A stretch of DNA of 64,000 nt from Medicago truncatula (lineage: Eukaryota; Streptophyta; Magnoliopsida; Fabales; Fabaceae), in the NCBI RefSeq assembly GCF_003473485.1, contig NC_053049.1, forward strand, positions 14,570,001 through 14,634,000, given 5' to 3'. Below are positions 1 to 11,400 of this stretch, one piece after another (the first letter of the stretch is position 1; each line of letters starts with the position of its first letter). The position numbers and the translations under genes are program-made. Under the pieces are notes generated by a model. The model made no database searches. It saw only the letters and a list, made by a program, of their open reading frames with translations, and was not told where the DNA came from.

Positions 1-2122
1 AAACCTTTTCTCTTTCATCTAATTTCAGATCAAATCACCCAAAATCCACAAAAAAAATCATGAACATGAAGAACAGATAAATTCCAGAAGCTCAAATTCG
101 AAGCTGTTCATCACTAACAGCAACAAATCCAAACCTCACATAACCCCAAACAACAATCACGAAATCAGTTCCAAGCAAACCGAATCAAAACCAAACAGAA
201 CCGGAGCAAAAGAAAACCATTAGGCCGGAGCAAGCTTGCGCCGAATCGGACCAGAGGGAAAAAGAGATAAACCGAACCAGTTCAAAGAGAGAGAGCTACG
301 GACCGGAGAGAGAGAATAGAGGTAGTTTTTTGCTCATTTTCTTTGAATGTTCTTTGTTAGATCTAGGCTTGTAGAAGCTTGTTTTCAAAAATCTAAGTTA
401 GGATTCATACAAAACAAGAAAAAGGATTGTTAAAAACGTAAAAAAAATTTCAAACGGAGGAGTTTTGTAACTCCGGCGCGGCGGCGCCGCCTGTTGGCCG
501 GCGGCCACCACGCCGGAAAATGCATGGCTCACCGGAGAAGAAGGCTGCAATTGCAGACCTTCTCTCACTAAAAATGTTTAGAGAGAGGGTTTTCTTGTAG
601 TTATGTGTTTTTTTTTGTTACTGAAGCCTCTTTATACTACTTTTTTTTTGTTGAATCTGGTGCGCGAGTATCTTTAATCTTTCCATACACCTTCAGGTTT
701 AGGCCATCAGATTTTAGATCTGAAGGCCAATGATAGTTCCTGTCTTGTTTCCTCTATACGCCTTTGTATTTGACTGCACTGTACACTTTTAGTGTCAAAC
801 GTCAGATCGTAGATCAGACGGTCCCTGTGTTACTGTTTTTTTTTTAGTGTTTATTTCCTTTGTTTTTAAACCGTTGGATCTTAGATCCTATGGCTGTGAT
901 GAATCCAGGGGTTTGAACTTGGACCATTGATTTAATCCAATGGTCCAGAATTAATCCTGCTGAGCCATTTGTTTATTATTTTTATTTGTTATTGTTTTTA
1001 CTTTTTTTTAAATGCTGTTTTTTTTATTCTTTTTGACATTTTTGTGTCTAAAAAATTCCAAAAAATATTTTTTCACCATTTTAATTTCCTCTAATTTTAA
1101 AAATCCATCCTATTTGTTTCCTTTTATTTTTTGTTTATCTCTTATATGATGATCTTAATTTTTATTTGTCTTAATTCTTGCTTATTACTGCTTATGTCTC
1201 ATTCACCATAATATTTCTTGTGATTACTAACCATTTAATTTTTGTCTTGAATCATAGCATGCACATTTAGTTTTTTCTATCATTTCATTTTGTCGTTGAC
1301 TTAGTGTGTATAAATAGGGAATTGATGTAATTTTATTTCTTGCATTTTATTTTGGCATAAAGGCCTTAGGGTTGTATTTAGGAATTGATGTAATAATGTA
1401 GGTAACACAAGCACCGACACATGCACCGACACTACCACATTTTATTTACCGCTTTCCGTTAGTTTTTACGACGTTACGTTAGTTTTCACCGTTAGTTTAG
1501 AAAAATCATTTTTCACAAAAAAAATCAAATATGTCAAATTCAAAAAAATATTTTTTCTTAGCAACATTTTCCCTTTATTTTCTTAATCAAATTTTTAATC
1601 AATTTTAATTCAACTTCAATCATTTTCAAAATTTAAAATCAATCAACCTCACTCATTTCTTTTATCTCATGCCTTGAGGCCTCTTTCTCTTCTTAAAACC
1701 ATTTTCAAAAAAAAATCTTAAAATCAACCTAACCCACCAAAGAAATTTTTGAGTGGAACTACGTCGGTTTTGATCCCTTTCCCAAAAAGGGTACGTAGGC
1801 AGAGGACTCGTCCTTCCAAATCAAATAAAAATAACCAAAAACATACTTCTTCTCCCTCCATTCTTTCACTTAGATTTTTAGGTAATAATTTTTCAAGTAA
1901 GCAAATGAATTTAGCACAAAATAATCTAGGTAAGCGGTTCCTTCGGAGTACCGAAGTCGTTTAGGGTGCTTAACACCTTCCCTATTCGAAACCAACCCCC
2001 GAATCCAAAGTCTCGATAAGGGTTTTTACTCATTTTTTCCCTTCCCAAGAACAAAAATCGAGAGTTCAAAGATTGACGATTCAAATCAATTAATGGTTTG
2101 ATATCCGAAAATCGCGAGCACA
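1..2122 (+). repeat. 5' LTR of the Ogre-like element (partial)
   Basis: Matches 14640-16759 base for base by eye except for one base in each of two T-runs (near 641-649 and 836-845). It ends in ...GAGCACA immediately before the primer-binding site. A TATAAATA box lies at 1309-1316; transcription could start some 30 bases further on. A second TATA-like box (CTATAAA) is seen only in the right LTR near 14545, in the part of the left LTR that is off the window. Positions 702-946 contain four short quasi-palindromes. The last part (1749-2122) is free of obvious genes; small open frames there occur identically in both LTRs and are not credible proteins. Confidence 0.95.
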
Positions 2123-2126
2123 GAAA

Positions 2127-2145
2127 TGGCGACTTCACTGGGGAC
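2127..2145 (+). other. Primer-binding site (probably tRNA-Arg)
   Basis: TGGCGACTTCACTGGGGAC starts four bases after the LTR end. The leading TGG pairs with the CCA tail of a tRNA, as expected for minus-strand priming. Ogre elements are known to use tRNA-Arg; matching this copy to that tRNA rests on family knowledge and was not checked against a tRNA sequence. Confidence 0.75.
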
Positions 2146-2796
2146 ATAGATTCTACGCGGGTAAAACCCACCTTATTTTCTTTATTTTGTGCTTTATTTT
2201 GCTTACATGTTTACTTTATTACGTGAGTGGTGAGATAAGCTCTACACCCGAGCTTGAGGGAAACTTAAGATAGGACGGTGGTATAATCATAGTTCCATGC
2301 CAAGAGTACTCTTCGGTATTGGCACATGTGATAACCCCACTCAACGGAGGGATCTTGGAAGTATGTGTTGTCAACGTGAGTACTCATGTTTGGCATGCTA
2401 TTTTCAAGTGACCTTTGAAGTTGAGGACCTTTAGTCACCTTTAACCCATCTTGGCCTTTTAGGAACGTAGTGCGGTGGCTAATCGAGAGTACTCTTGAAT
2501 TAGTTGATACGCGATACTACACCCAAACGAGACTTTCCGACGAATATAATTGGAATGGGAGTACTCCCGTCACCCGATAAATATTCGGAAGTGGTTAAAG
2601 ACTTTGGCAACTTGGTAGAACCCTTGTTACAAGTGCAATCTAAAAACCTTAATCCTTACCAAATGGCGTTATTACCCTTTGACTCCAACATATGAATTTA
2701 ACCTCATCATGCATACATGCATCCATCCATAAATATTTTTTCCATTCATCACTTTTTTGAAGGACTTATAAAAGCTTTGTTGTAAACATTGTAGAT
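2146..2796 (+). other. Untranslated leader of the retrotransposon
   Basis: This is 650 bases between the primer-binding site and ORF1, probably carrying packaging signals. I see no protein motif; the short open frame at 2504-2695 lacks family features. The first credible AUG for a long frame is at 2797. Confidence 0.6.
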
Positions 2797-4209
2797 ATGA
2801 GGAACCTTAGGCAGTATAGTTTCAGGAAGCCAGATCTCTCGAGTTTGAGGAAGCTAGGGAAGAAAGTGGTTTGTATGGACGATTTCTACAAGCAACATGG
2901 AAATTTGATGGGTGTTGTTAAGACAGATATCGACGAAGGGCTTCTCAACGCTTTTGTTCAGTTCTATGACCCGGGCTACCATTGCTTTACTTTTCAAGAT
3001 TACCAGATTCTCCCCACCTTGGAGGAGTACTCTTGTTGGATTAATCTACCAGTGTTGGACAAAGTACCTTTCAGTGGCCTCGAGGAAATCCCCAAGCACT
3101 CAACCATTGCCGCAGCTCTCCATCTTGAAACGGACGAAGTGAAAGCACATCTCATCACTAAGGGAAAACTTTTGGGTTTCTCCACCGATTTTCTTTACGA
3201 AAGGACCACATTCTTTGACAAAATGGGGGTTGCCTATGCCTTTAACTCCATCCTTGCCTTGCTTATTTATGGCCTCGTACTCTTCCCTAGCCTCGACAAC
3301 TTTGTGGATATTAAAGCCATTCAAATTTTCTTGTCAAGGAACCCTGTCCCTACCTTATTAGGTGATACGTACCTCTCCATCCATAGGCGCACCCAGGCTG
3401 GTCGTGGAACTATCCTTTGTTGTGCACAATTGTTATATCGATGGATCACCTCACACTTACCCCGAACTCCTCGCTTCACCACCAATCCAGAAAACCTTCT
3501 TTGGTCAAAAAGACTCATGTCCCTGACTCCAACCGAGGTAGTGTGGTACGATCGGGTTTATGACAAAGGAACTATTATTGACAGTTGTGGGAAATTTGCC
3601 AATGTACCACTTCTTGGTATAGAAGGAGGAATTAGCTACAATCCTACACTTGCCAGACGTCAGTTCGGATATCCCATGGAGGGGAAGCCGCTCAGCATCT
3701 ATCTAGAGAATGTGTATTACCTCAACGTAGATGACAGTAAAGGCATGAAAGAGCAGGTTGTGCGAGCTTGGCACACCATTCGTAGAAGAGACAAGAGCCA
3801 GTTAGGGAGGAAGACAGGAGCCGTTCATGAATCATATACTCAGTGGGTGATAGATAGAGCTGTTCAAATTGGGATGCCTTACAAGATATCAAGATTTGTA
3901 TCTGCAATCACTCCAGCACCACCCCTACCTATGACCTTTGACACCGAGAAGGAATACCAAGAGCGTTTAGTTGAGGCGGAACGTGAAATACAAAAGTGGA
4001 AAGGGGAGTATCAGAAAAAGGATCAGGAATATGAGGCTGTGATGGCCCTACTAGAGCAAGAAGCCTATGATAGCCACAAGAAAGATGTGATAATCGCCCA
4101 GCTGAAAAAGAGTATCAGAGAGAAAGATGCCGCGCTTGATCAAATTCCCGGGCGGAAGAAGAAGCGTATGGATCTCTTTGATGGGCCACATTCTGATTTT
4201 GAGGAGTAG
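2797..4209 (+). CDS. Ogre ORF1 protein (DUF7745-like domain, C-terminal coiled coil)
   Basis: A 470-residue frame upstream of gag. The body (about residues 30-340) has the look of the legume ORF1/DUF7745-type proteins: FQDYQILPTLEEYSCWI near residue 66, a long aromatic-rich region, and a conserved-looking LLYRWI segment near 213. Residues about 385-450 are rich in E, K and Q and should form a coiled coil; a basic run GRKKKRM near the C-terminus could be a nuclear localisation signal. The function of ORF1 in Ogre elements is not established; a role in particle assembly or nuclear transport is only inference. The start is a normal ATG. The domain name rests on recognition by eye and needs a profile search. 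Confidence 0.8.
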   Translation: MRNLRQYSFRKPDLSSLRKLGKKVVCMDDFYKQHGNLMGVVKTDIDEGLLNAFVQFYDPGYHCFTFQDYQILPTLEEYSCWINLPVLDKVPFSGLEEIPKHSTIAAALHLETDEVKAHLITKGKLLGFSTDFLYERTTFFDKMGVAYAFNSILALLIYGLVLFPSLDNFVDIKAIQIFLSRNPVPTLLGDTYLSIHRRTQAGRGTILCCAQLLYRWITSHLPRTPRFTTNPENLLWSKRLMSLTPTEVVWYDRVYDKGTIIDSCGKFANVPLLGIEGGISYNPTLARRQFGYPMEGKPLSIYLENVYYLNVDDSKGMKEQVVRAWHTIRRRDKSQLGRKTGAVHESYTQWVIDRAVQIGMPYKISRFVSAITPAPPLPMTFDTEKEYQERLVEAEREIQKWKGEYQKKDQEYEAVMALLEQEAYDSHKKDVIIAQLKKSIREKDAALDQIPGRKKKRMDLFDGPHSDFEE

Positions 4210-4269
4210 CTCGGTTCAGAGGCTTGAGAGTCTTTCAGTTGGTTTTGATGTTTTTTGTGTAGTTACGAA

Positions 4270-4419
4270 GTTTATCCCTTGGCTTTGTTGTTAGAAAGGG
4301 AATTATCTTGTTTTTCTTTGAAAGTTTATCCCTTGGCTTTGTTGTTAGAAAGGGAATTATCTTGTTTTTCTTTGAAAGTTTATCCCTTGGCTTTGTTGTT
4401 AGAAAGGGAATTATCTTGT
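4270..4419 (+). repeat. 54-base tandem repeat, 2.8 copies
   Basis: Copies start at 4270, 4324 and 4378 with the phrase GTTTATCCCTTGG and are essentially identical; the third stops after 42 bases. The repeat lies in the spacer between ORF1 and gag. The unit is 18 codons long, so it keeps one frame open as an 18-residue repeat, but there is no good start codon and I do not call it a gene. Confidence 0.9.
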
Positions 4420-4623
4420 AATCAACTTTGTTTTTTTATGATTTGTTTAGGTTGGTATGTTTACAAAACTGCTTTTATAGGTCCTTCAATAAAAAATAAA
4501 AAAAAATATATATAAAAATCGCATATTTTGGCATATAGCATATCATGCATCATATTGCATTCATAAAAAGTATCAAAATCCAAGTCTCATACTCTCCTCA
4601 TTTCTGCCTCAGAGAAAAGCAAA

Positions 4624-7600
4624 GTGGCCCGGCGTATTCAGTACAAACCCGCTCGCATTCACAACACTCGAGCTCATATCAAGAAAAGGATGTTAGCGGC
4701 AGAACAGGAAAACGCTCAGCTCAGAGAGGAACTGGTTAACCTCAAGGGGGAGATGGAAAGAATGGCACTTATGATGGAAACTATGATGGCTGAGAGAGAG
4801 CAAGCAGCAATCTCCAATTCAACTCCTGTTGTGGTTGTCACAGCTGCACCTGAGGGTCCCCCGCAACCATCTCCGACTACTACTACAACTATCGGCCTCA
4901 CCCAGCCTCTGATGACTGATTTTTCTTCTGGTAATATGGCAACTATGGGCAACTCAGGCTTCCGTCCTCTTGGCCCCCAGGGTCCCTTTGCTACTCCTCA
5001 GTATTCCATGCCTTCAGGCTACCCTTGGGGCATGCCGATTGCAACCAACGGGGGTTTTGGTCCAGGCGCTACTGAAACGCCTTTCGCACAGGGTCAACAG
5101 ACTTCGGCACATTTCCAGATGAGTCAACCGATTCCTCAAGCTACCATGACTCAAGCAGGTCCTACTGTGCATGTTGGGCCACAACATGAAGAACAGATTT
5201 ATCACTCCGACAGTATAATGGGGGATGATAAAGCAATCGATTGGGAAGAAAGGTTCGGTGCTCTAGAGAAGAAGATGAGTAATATGCGGGGAAAGGAAGC
5301 AGTCGTCCAAAGCATATATGACCTTTGCTTGGTACCAGATGTAAACATACCTCCAAAGTTCAAGATGCCTGTATTTGAGAAGTATCAAGGGGACACATGT
5401 CCACAAAATCATCTAACTATGTATATTAGCAAGATGATAGCTTACAAGAATAATGTTCCCTTACTCATTCACTGCTTCCAGGATAGTTTGACTGGTCCGG
5501 CACATACCTGGTTCATGGGATTGAAAGGAGTCACTACTTTTGAACAGTTGGCTGAGGCCTTCATGCAACAGTACAAATATAATACCTATCTGGCGCCAAG
5601 TCGCAAGGAGTTGCAGTCCTTAACCCAGAAAGATAAAGAATCGTTCAAAGAATACGCACAACGCTTCATTCAAAAAGCTGCTCAGATTCGTCCTCCCTTG
5701 GATGAGAGGGAACTTTCAGAATTGTTCTATGAAACCCTGAGCCCTTGTTATTCAGAAAAGATGATTGTCTGTGCATCACAGAAGTTCACTGACTTGGTGG
5801 AAACAGGAATGCGTATCGAGGAGTGGGCTCGTAAGGGAGCAGCTGTTTCGGGAAGTTCTTCAGGTGGTTCTTCAGGAGTTTCGCCCAGTGGTAATAAGAA
5901 ATTTGGAAATGGTTACCCAAAGAGGAATGTTCAAGAGGTTGGCATGGTGGCTCATGGAGGACCTCAGCCCGTGTACTCTAATCATCCCTTTGTTGCCAAC
6001 ATCACCCCACAAATGACCGCACCCCAGAACCCAAACTATCAACCACCAAGACCTCAAGGGCCTTCATTATACTATTCCCCACTATATCAACAACCATATA
6101 ACCCACAACAACTCTCTCAACCACCCTACTATCCTCAACAACCCTACTATCCTCAACAACCATACCAACAAAGGCCATATAACCCCCCACAACAACAACC
6201 CCGTCCTCAAGCTCCCTACAACCAGCAAAATCAAAAACAACAATTTGACCCCTTGCCAATGACCTATGGAGCATTGCTCCCTTCTTTACTTGCACAGAAT
6301 CTGGTCCAAACAATACCACCTCCTCGCATTCCGGACCCTCTCCCACGCTGGTACCGTCCGGACCTTCATTGTATTTACCATCAAGGGGCACCAGGCCACG
6401 ATGTGGAGCGTTGTTTTGCTCTTAAGAAAGAGGTTCAGAAACTGATAAATAGTAAAGAGTTAACCTTCACCGATCCTGATGCTGTAGCTCAGAACAATCC
6501 TCTGCCTACTCATGGGCCTGCTGTTAATATGATTCAAGACGATCGGGAAGAGGCTCGCATTCTCTCTGTAGGTGATATCAAGACTCCTCTGGTACCGATA
6601 CATGTGAAACTGTGTAAAGCAACTCTCTTCAACCACAATCATGGAGCTTGTGACATATGTTTGATGGATCCTCGTGGATGTATACAAGTCCAGAATGATA
6701 TGCAGGGTCTCCTAAATAGAAGGGAACTTGTGGTTACAAGGGAACCCGAGAGCAAGGACGTCTGTGTTGTCACTCCGGTATTCAGAGCCAGGAGGCCGCT
6801 GGTGATAAACCCTAACAGTACAAAGCCCGTTGGTACTCCCTTGGTAATCTGTGTGCCTAGGCCCACGCCTACTACTGCTCAGAAAGCTGTACCCTATAAG
6901 TATGAAGGCACGATTCTTGAGCCCGGAAGTGAGACAACTTCACCTGTTGCTGTGGATAATATCGCAGAGAATAGCCGGATTTTGAGGAGTGGCCGCATCT
7001 TTCCTACGGTGGGTCCGAAGAGTGTTAGTGTTCCGGTCGATGAGCCAGTAAAAGAGCGAAACGCCGGTAAAGGTAAAGCTGGGGAGCAGGCCAAAGAGTT
7101 TGACTTTGAGGATGCCGATGAAGTCTTGAAGCTGATCAAGAAGAGTGAATACAGGGTGGTGGACCAGCTGTTACAAACTCCTGCGAAGATTTCCATCATG
7201 GCCCTGTTATCAAGTTCTGGTGCTCATCGGGATGCCCTGAGGAAAGTATTAGACCAGGCATTTGTGGATTATGATGTAACTCTGGGTCAATTCGAAAGCA
7301 TTGTGGGGAATGTGACCGCGTGTAACAGTCTGACTTTCAGTGATGAAGATCTCCCGGCGGAGGGGAATAAGCATAATCAAGCATTATTCATCTCTGTACT
7401 TTGCAGAACGGACTCGTTATCCAACGTCCTGATAGATACCGGCTCTGCACTTAATGTGATGCCCAAGTCAACTTTCGACCAATTGGCGTACTCCGAGGCT
7501 CCTTTGAGACTTAGCAAGGTGACGGTGAGGGCCTTCGATGGGACTAGGAGATCGGTGTATGGTGAGGTAGATTTGCCAATTTCGGTCGGCCCACATGAAT

Positions 7601-8175
7601 TTCAGGTTACTTTCCAAGTCATGGAAATCCAGGCTTCTTTCAGCTGTTTGCTCGGCAGACCTTGGATTCATGACGCTGGGGCTGTGACATCTACTCTCCA
7701 TCAGAAATTGAAGTTTGTAAGTCGTGGAAAGTTGATCACTGTGAGTGGCGAGTCGGCCTTTTTAATCAGCAATTTGTCTGCTTTCTCTGTTATCGGTGGT
7801 AGTGGTTCAGACGGGCCATCATTCCAAGGATTCTCTGCCGAAGAAAGTGTCGGTAAGATTGAGACTTGTATGGCTTCGTTGAAGGATGCCCGGAGAGTAA
7901 TTCAGGAAGGCAAAACCGAAGGCTGGGGTCAGCTAGTGGAGTTGCCAGAAAACAAGCGTAAGGAGGGAATTGGTTTCCTTAACAGTAAGCCTGGGATGTT
8001 CGACCCTACCAGAGGTTCTTTCCACAGTGCTGGTTTCATTCATGATTCACCAGAGACCAATGCAATTTTAGATGATGCACCTAGAGGAGTGACACCGGTC
8101 TTTGTGACGCCTGGAGGAGCTTGCTGCAACTGGATTGCTGTTGACATTCCTTCTGTGACACCCCGCTCTAAGTAA
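4624..8175 (+). CDS. Gag-protease part of the retrotransposon polyprotein
   Basis: This open frame encodes up to 1183 residues. N-terminal coiled coil (residues about 23-60), then a proline/glutamine-rich linker; the retrotransposon gag core lies around residues 250-400 (TGPAHTWFMGLKGV followed by a helical region). A second P/Q-rich tract follows, with a degenerate zinc-knuckle-like motif C583-x2-H...GH-x4-C597. The aspartic protease has its active-site D-T-G-S at residue 938. The first codon of the conserved stretch is GTG at 4624, not ATG; the next in-frame ATG is 4690 (residue 23). The stop at 8173-8175 falls inside the predicted intron, so on spliced RNA the frame runs straight into RT. 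On unspliced RNA only gag-protease is made. Confidence 0.9.
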   Translation: MARRIQYKPARIHNTRAHIKKRMLAAEQENAQLREELVNLKGEMERMALMMETMMAEREQAAISNSTPVVVVTAAPEGPPQPSPTTTTTIGLTQPLMTDFSSGNMATMGNSGFRPLGPQGPFATPQYSMPSGYPWGMPIATNGGFGPGATETPFAQGQQTSAHFQMSQPIPQATMTQAGPTVHVGPQHEEQIYHSDSIMGDDKAIDWEERFGALEKKMSNMRGKEAVVQSIYDLCLVPDVNIPPKFKMPVFEKYQGDTCPQNHLTMYISKMIAYKNNVPLLIHCFQDSLTGPAHTWFMGLKGVTTFEQLAEAFMQQYKYNTYLAPSRKELQSLTQKDKESFKEYAQRFIQKAAQIRPPLDERELSELFYETLSPCYSEKMIVCASQKFTDLVETGMRIEEWARKGAAVSGSSSGGSSGVSPSGNKKFGNGYPKRNVQEVGMVAHGGPQPVYSNHPFVANITPQMTAPQNPNYQPPRPQGPSLYYSPLYQQPYNPQQLSQPPYYPQQPYYPQQPYQQRPYNPPQQQPRPQAPYNQQNQKQQFDPLPMTYGALLPSLLAQNLVQTIPPPRIPDPLPRWYRPDLHCIYHQGAPGHDVERCFALKKEVQKLINSKELTFTDPDAVAQNNPLPTHGPAVNMIQDDREEARILSVGDIKTPLVPIHVKLCKATLFNHNHGACDICLMDPRGCIQVQNDMQGLLNRRELVVTREPESKDVCVVTPVFRARRPLVINPNSTKPVGTPLVICVPRPTPTTAQKAVPYKYEGTILEPGSETTSPVAVDNIAENSRILRSGRIFPTVGPKSVSVPVDEPVKERNAGKGKAGEQAKEFDFEDADEVLKLIKKSEYRVVDQLLQTPAKISIMALLSSSGAHRDALRKVLDQAFVDYDVTLGQFESIVGNVTACNSLTFSDEDLPAEGNKHNQALFISVLCRTDSLSNVLIDTGSALNVMPKSTFDQLAYSEAPLRLSKVTVRAFDGTRRSVYGEVDLPISVGPHEFQVTFQVMEIQASFSCLLGRPWIHDAGAVTSTLHQKLKFVSRGKLITVSGESAFLISNLSAFSVIGGSGSDGPSFQGFSAEESVGKIETCMASLKDARRVIQEGKTEGWGQLVELPENKRKEGIGFLNSKPGMFDPTRGSFHSAGFIHDSPETNAILDDAPRGVTPVFVTPGGACCNWIAVDIPSVTPRSK

Positions 8176-8453
8176 TGTGTTTGTCTTGTCTTTTGTTGTT
8201 TTTTTAAGAAAACTCCTTTCGTTCTGCCCAAGGCGAAAGTGAAATCATGTAGGGCTTTGTTTTGCTTCTAGTACTTTTATTACAAATAAAAATCGTCGTT
8301 TCTATCACGGCTTTTATTACTTTTTATTTTTTGTTGCTTTTTCTGGAAAAAATGGTAATACAAAAATCCAAAAAATCATTCTTTTTTTTCTTTTAAATTT
8401 CAAAACCAAAGGTCTGCATTTACTCATTAAAATCAATCATGAATCATGTGCAG
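8172..8453 (+). other. Predicted intron between protease and reverse transcriptase
   Basis: The donor GTAATG begins at 8172, two bases into the last lysine codon (AA|GTAATG), and the acceptor TGTGCAG ends at 8453. A T-rich stretch and a CTCAT branch-point-like site precede the acceptor. Joining gives AA + A, a lysine codon, followed directly by CTG AAC ATA AGT in the RT frame. The stop codons of the spacer are removed and one gag-pro-pol polyprotein results. Ogre elements are known to carry an intron in this place; the exact borders here are my prediction. Confidence 0.7.
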
Positions 8454-11400
8454 ACTGAACATAAGTGAATCCGTTGAACACAGTGACCCCATGCTTTCTC
8501 CCAACTTTGAGGTCCCAGTTTACGAGGCTGTGGCAGAGGAGGATGAGGAGATCCCGAATGAGATCAAATGGATGTTGGAACAAGAAAGGAAGACAATTCA
8601 ACCTCATCAGGAGGAGATAGAAATCATCAATCTGGGTACTGAGGAAGACAAGAAAGAAATCAAGATTGGGGCATCGTTGGATGTATCTGTCAAGGAAAGA
8701 GTAATTGAGCTTATCAGAGAATATGTTGATATATTCGCATGGTCATACAAAGACATGCCGGGTCTAGACCCTGATGTCGTTGAACACAGACTACCTTTGA
8801 AGCCTGAGTGTCCTCCGGTAAAGCAGAAATTGAGAAGATCTCATCCTGATATGGCCCTCAAGATCAAAGAGGAAGTGCGAAAGCAGATTGATGCAGGTTT
8901 CCTAGTCACATCAGAGTATCCTCAATGGTTGGCCAACATAGTGCCTGTTCCAAAGAAAGATGGTAAAGTCAGAATGTGTGTTGATTATCGGGACTTGAAC
9001 AAGGCTAGTCCGAAGGATAATTTTCCTTTGCCTCACATTGATGTATTGGTTGATAACACTGCTAAGTGCAAGGTTTTCTCCTTCATGGACGGTTTCTCCG
9101 GCTACAATCAGATCAGGATGGCTCCTGAGGATAGAGAAAAGACGTCTTTCATCACGCCCTGGGGTGCTTTCTGCTATGTGGTGATGCCATTTGGTTTGAT
9201 AAATGCTGGTGCCACTTACCAAAGGGGTATGACCAAAATCTTTCATGATATGATTCACAAAGAAATTGAGGTCTACGTAGATGATATGATTGTTAAGTCT
9301 GGCACAGAAGAAGAACATGTTGAGTATTTGTTGAAGATGTTTCAGCGGTTGAGAAAGTACAAGCTCCGGTTGAATCCTAACAAATGTACTTTCGGTGTTA
9401 GATCTGGTAAACTCCTAGGCTTTATCGTCAGTCAAAAGGGTATTGAAGTTGATCCCGACAAGGTCAGAGCCATCAGAGAAATGCCTGTTCCAAAGACAGA
9501 GAAGCAAGTCAGAGGTTTTCTTGGTAGACTCAATTATATCTCCAGATTTATCTCTCACATGACCGCCACATGTGGACCAATTTTCAAGTTACTCCGCAAG
9601 GATCAAGGGGTGAAGTGGAATGATGATTGTCAGAAGGCTTTTGATCAAATCAAAGAATATCTGTTAGAACCTCCAATTCTTGTTCCTCCAGTTGACGGAA
9701 GACCTTTGATCATGTATTTAACAGTACTAGAAGATTCCATGGGCTGTGTTTTGGGTCAACAAGACGAAACCGGAAAGAAAGAGCACGCTATCTACTATTT
9801 GAGTAAGAAGTTCACTGATTGTGAGTCCCGATATTCTGTACTTGAGAAAACTTGTTGTGCTTTAACTTGGGCTGCCAAGCGTCTCCGTCATTATATGATT
9901 AATCATACAACTTGGTTGATATCCAAGATGGATCCTATCAAGTACATATTTGAGAAGCCAGCTTTAACTGGAAGGATTGCTCGCTGGCAGATGTTATTGT
10001 CCGAGTATGATATCGAGTATCGCACTCAGAAAGCAGTCAAAGGTAGCATCTTGGCAGAACATTTGGCTCATCAACCAATCGAAGACTATCAACCAATCAA
10101 ATTCGACTTCCCAGATGAAGAGGTTATGTATCTAAAAGCAAAAGATTGTGACGAACCAGTGTTCGGTGAAGGTCCTGATCCTGAATCCGAATGGGGTTTG
10201 ATATTTGATGGAGCTGTTAATGTCTATGGAAGTGGAATTGGTGCGGTGCTCATTACCCCTAAGGGTACTCACATCCCTTTTACTGCGAGGTTACGTTTTG
10301 ATTGCACAAACAACATCGCAGAGTACGAAGCTTGCATCATGGGTATCGAGGAAGCCATCGATTTGAGGATCAAGAAAATTGTCATTTATGGAGATTCCGC
10401 TCTTGTGATTAACCAGATCAAAGGAGAATGGGAAACTCGTCATCCTGGTTTGATTCCCTACAGAGATTATGCGAGACGATTGCTGACTTTCTTCAACAAA
10501 GTAGAGTTACACCATGTGCCCCGTGATGAGAATCAAATGGCGGATGCTTTAGCTACTCTATCCTCAATGATCAATGTGAATGGTCACAATACTGTGCCAG
10601 TAATCAATGTCCAATTTCTCGACCGACCTGCTTATGTGTTTGTAGCTGAAGCAATTGATGATGACAAGCCATGGTATCATGATATCCAAGTTTTCCTTCA
10701 AACTCAAAAGTACCCACCTGGGGCATCCAACAAGGACAAGAAAACATTGAGAAAATTGTCAAGCCGTTTCTTCCTTAACGAAGACGTTTTGTATAAAAGG
10801 AACTTTGATAGGGTCCTACTTAGATGTGTGGATAAGCATGAAGCAGAAAAATTGATGTGCGAGATTCATGAAGGCTCTTTCGGAACTCACTCATGTGGGC
10901 ACGCCATGGCGAAGAAGATATTGAGAGCTGGGTACTACTGGATAACAATGCACGCTGATTGCTACAATCATGCCAAGAGATGCCACAAATGTCAAATCTA
11001 TGCTGACAAGATTCATATACCACCATCTATGCTCAATGTCATCTCTTCCCCGTGGCCCTTCTCTATGTGGGGCATTGACATGATTGGTCGGATTGAACCA
11101 AAGGCTTCCAATGGGCATCGCTTCATATTAGTGGCTATCGATTATTTCACCAAGTGGGTTGAAGCAGCATCTTACGCCAATGTGACCAAGCAGGTAGTGG
11201 TCAGATTTATCAAGAACAACCTCATCAGCCGCTACGGTGTTCCCAACAGAATCATCACAGACAATGGCACAAATCTGAATAACAACATGATGAAAGAGTT
11301 GTGCGATGACTTCAAGATTCAACATCACAATTCTTCTCCTTACAGACCACAGATGAATGGGGCAGTTGAAGCTGCAAACAAGAACATCAAGAAGATCATA

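Noticed and set aside
1749..1964. 71-codon open frame, repeated at 16386-16601
   Set aside because: It lies inside both LTRs; low complexity and no start context. It is the same LTR sequence twice, not a gene.
4255..4515. 86-codon frame with repeated VYPLALLLEREL
   Set aside because: Product of the 54-base tandem repeat; no ATG and no family.
5872..6391. Minus-strand frames opposite the P/Q-rich part of gag
   Set aside because: Shadows of the biased codon use of the real gag frame.
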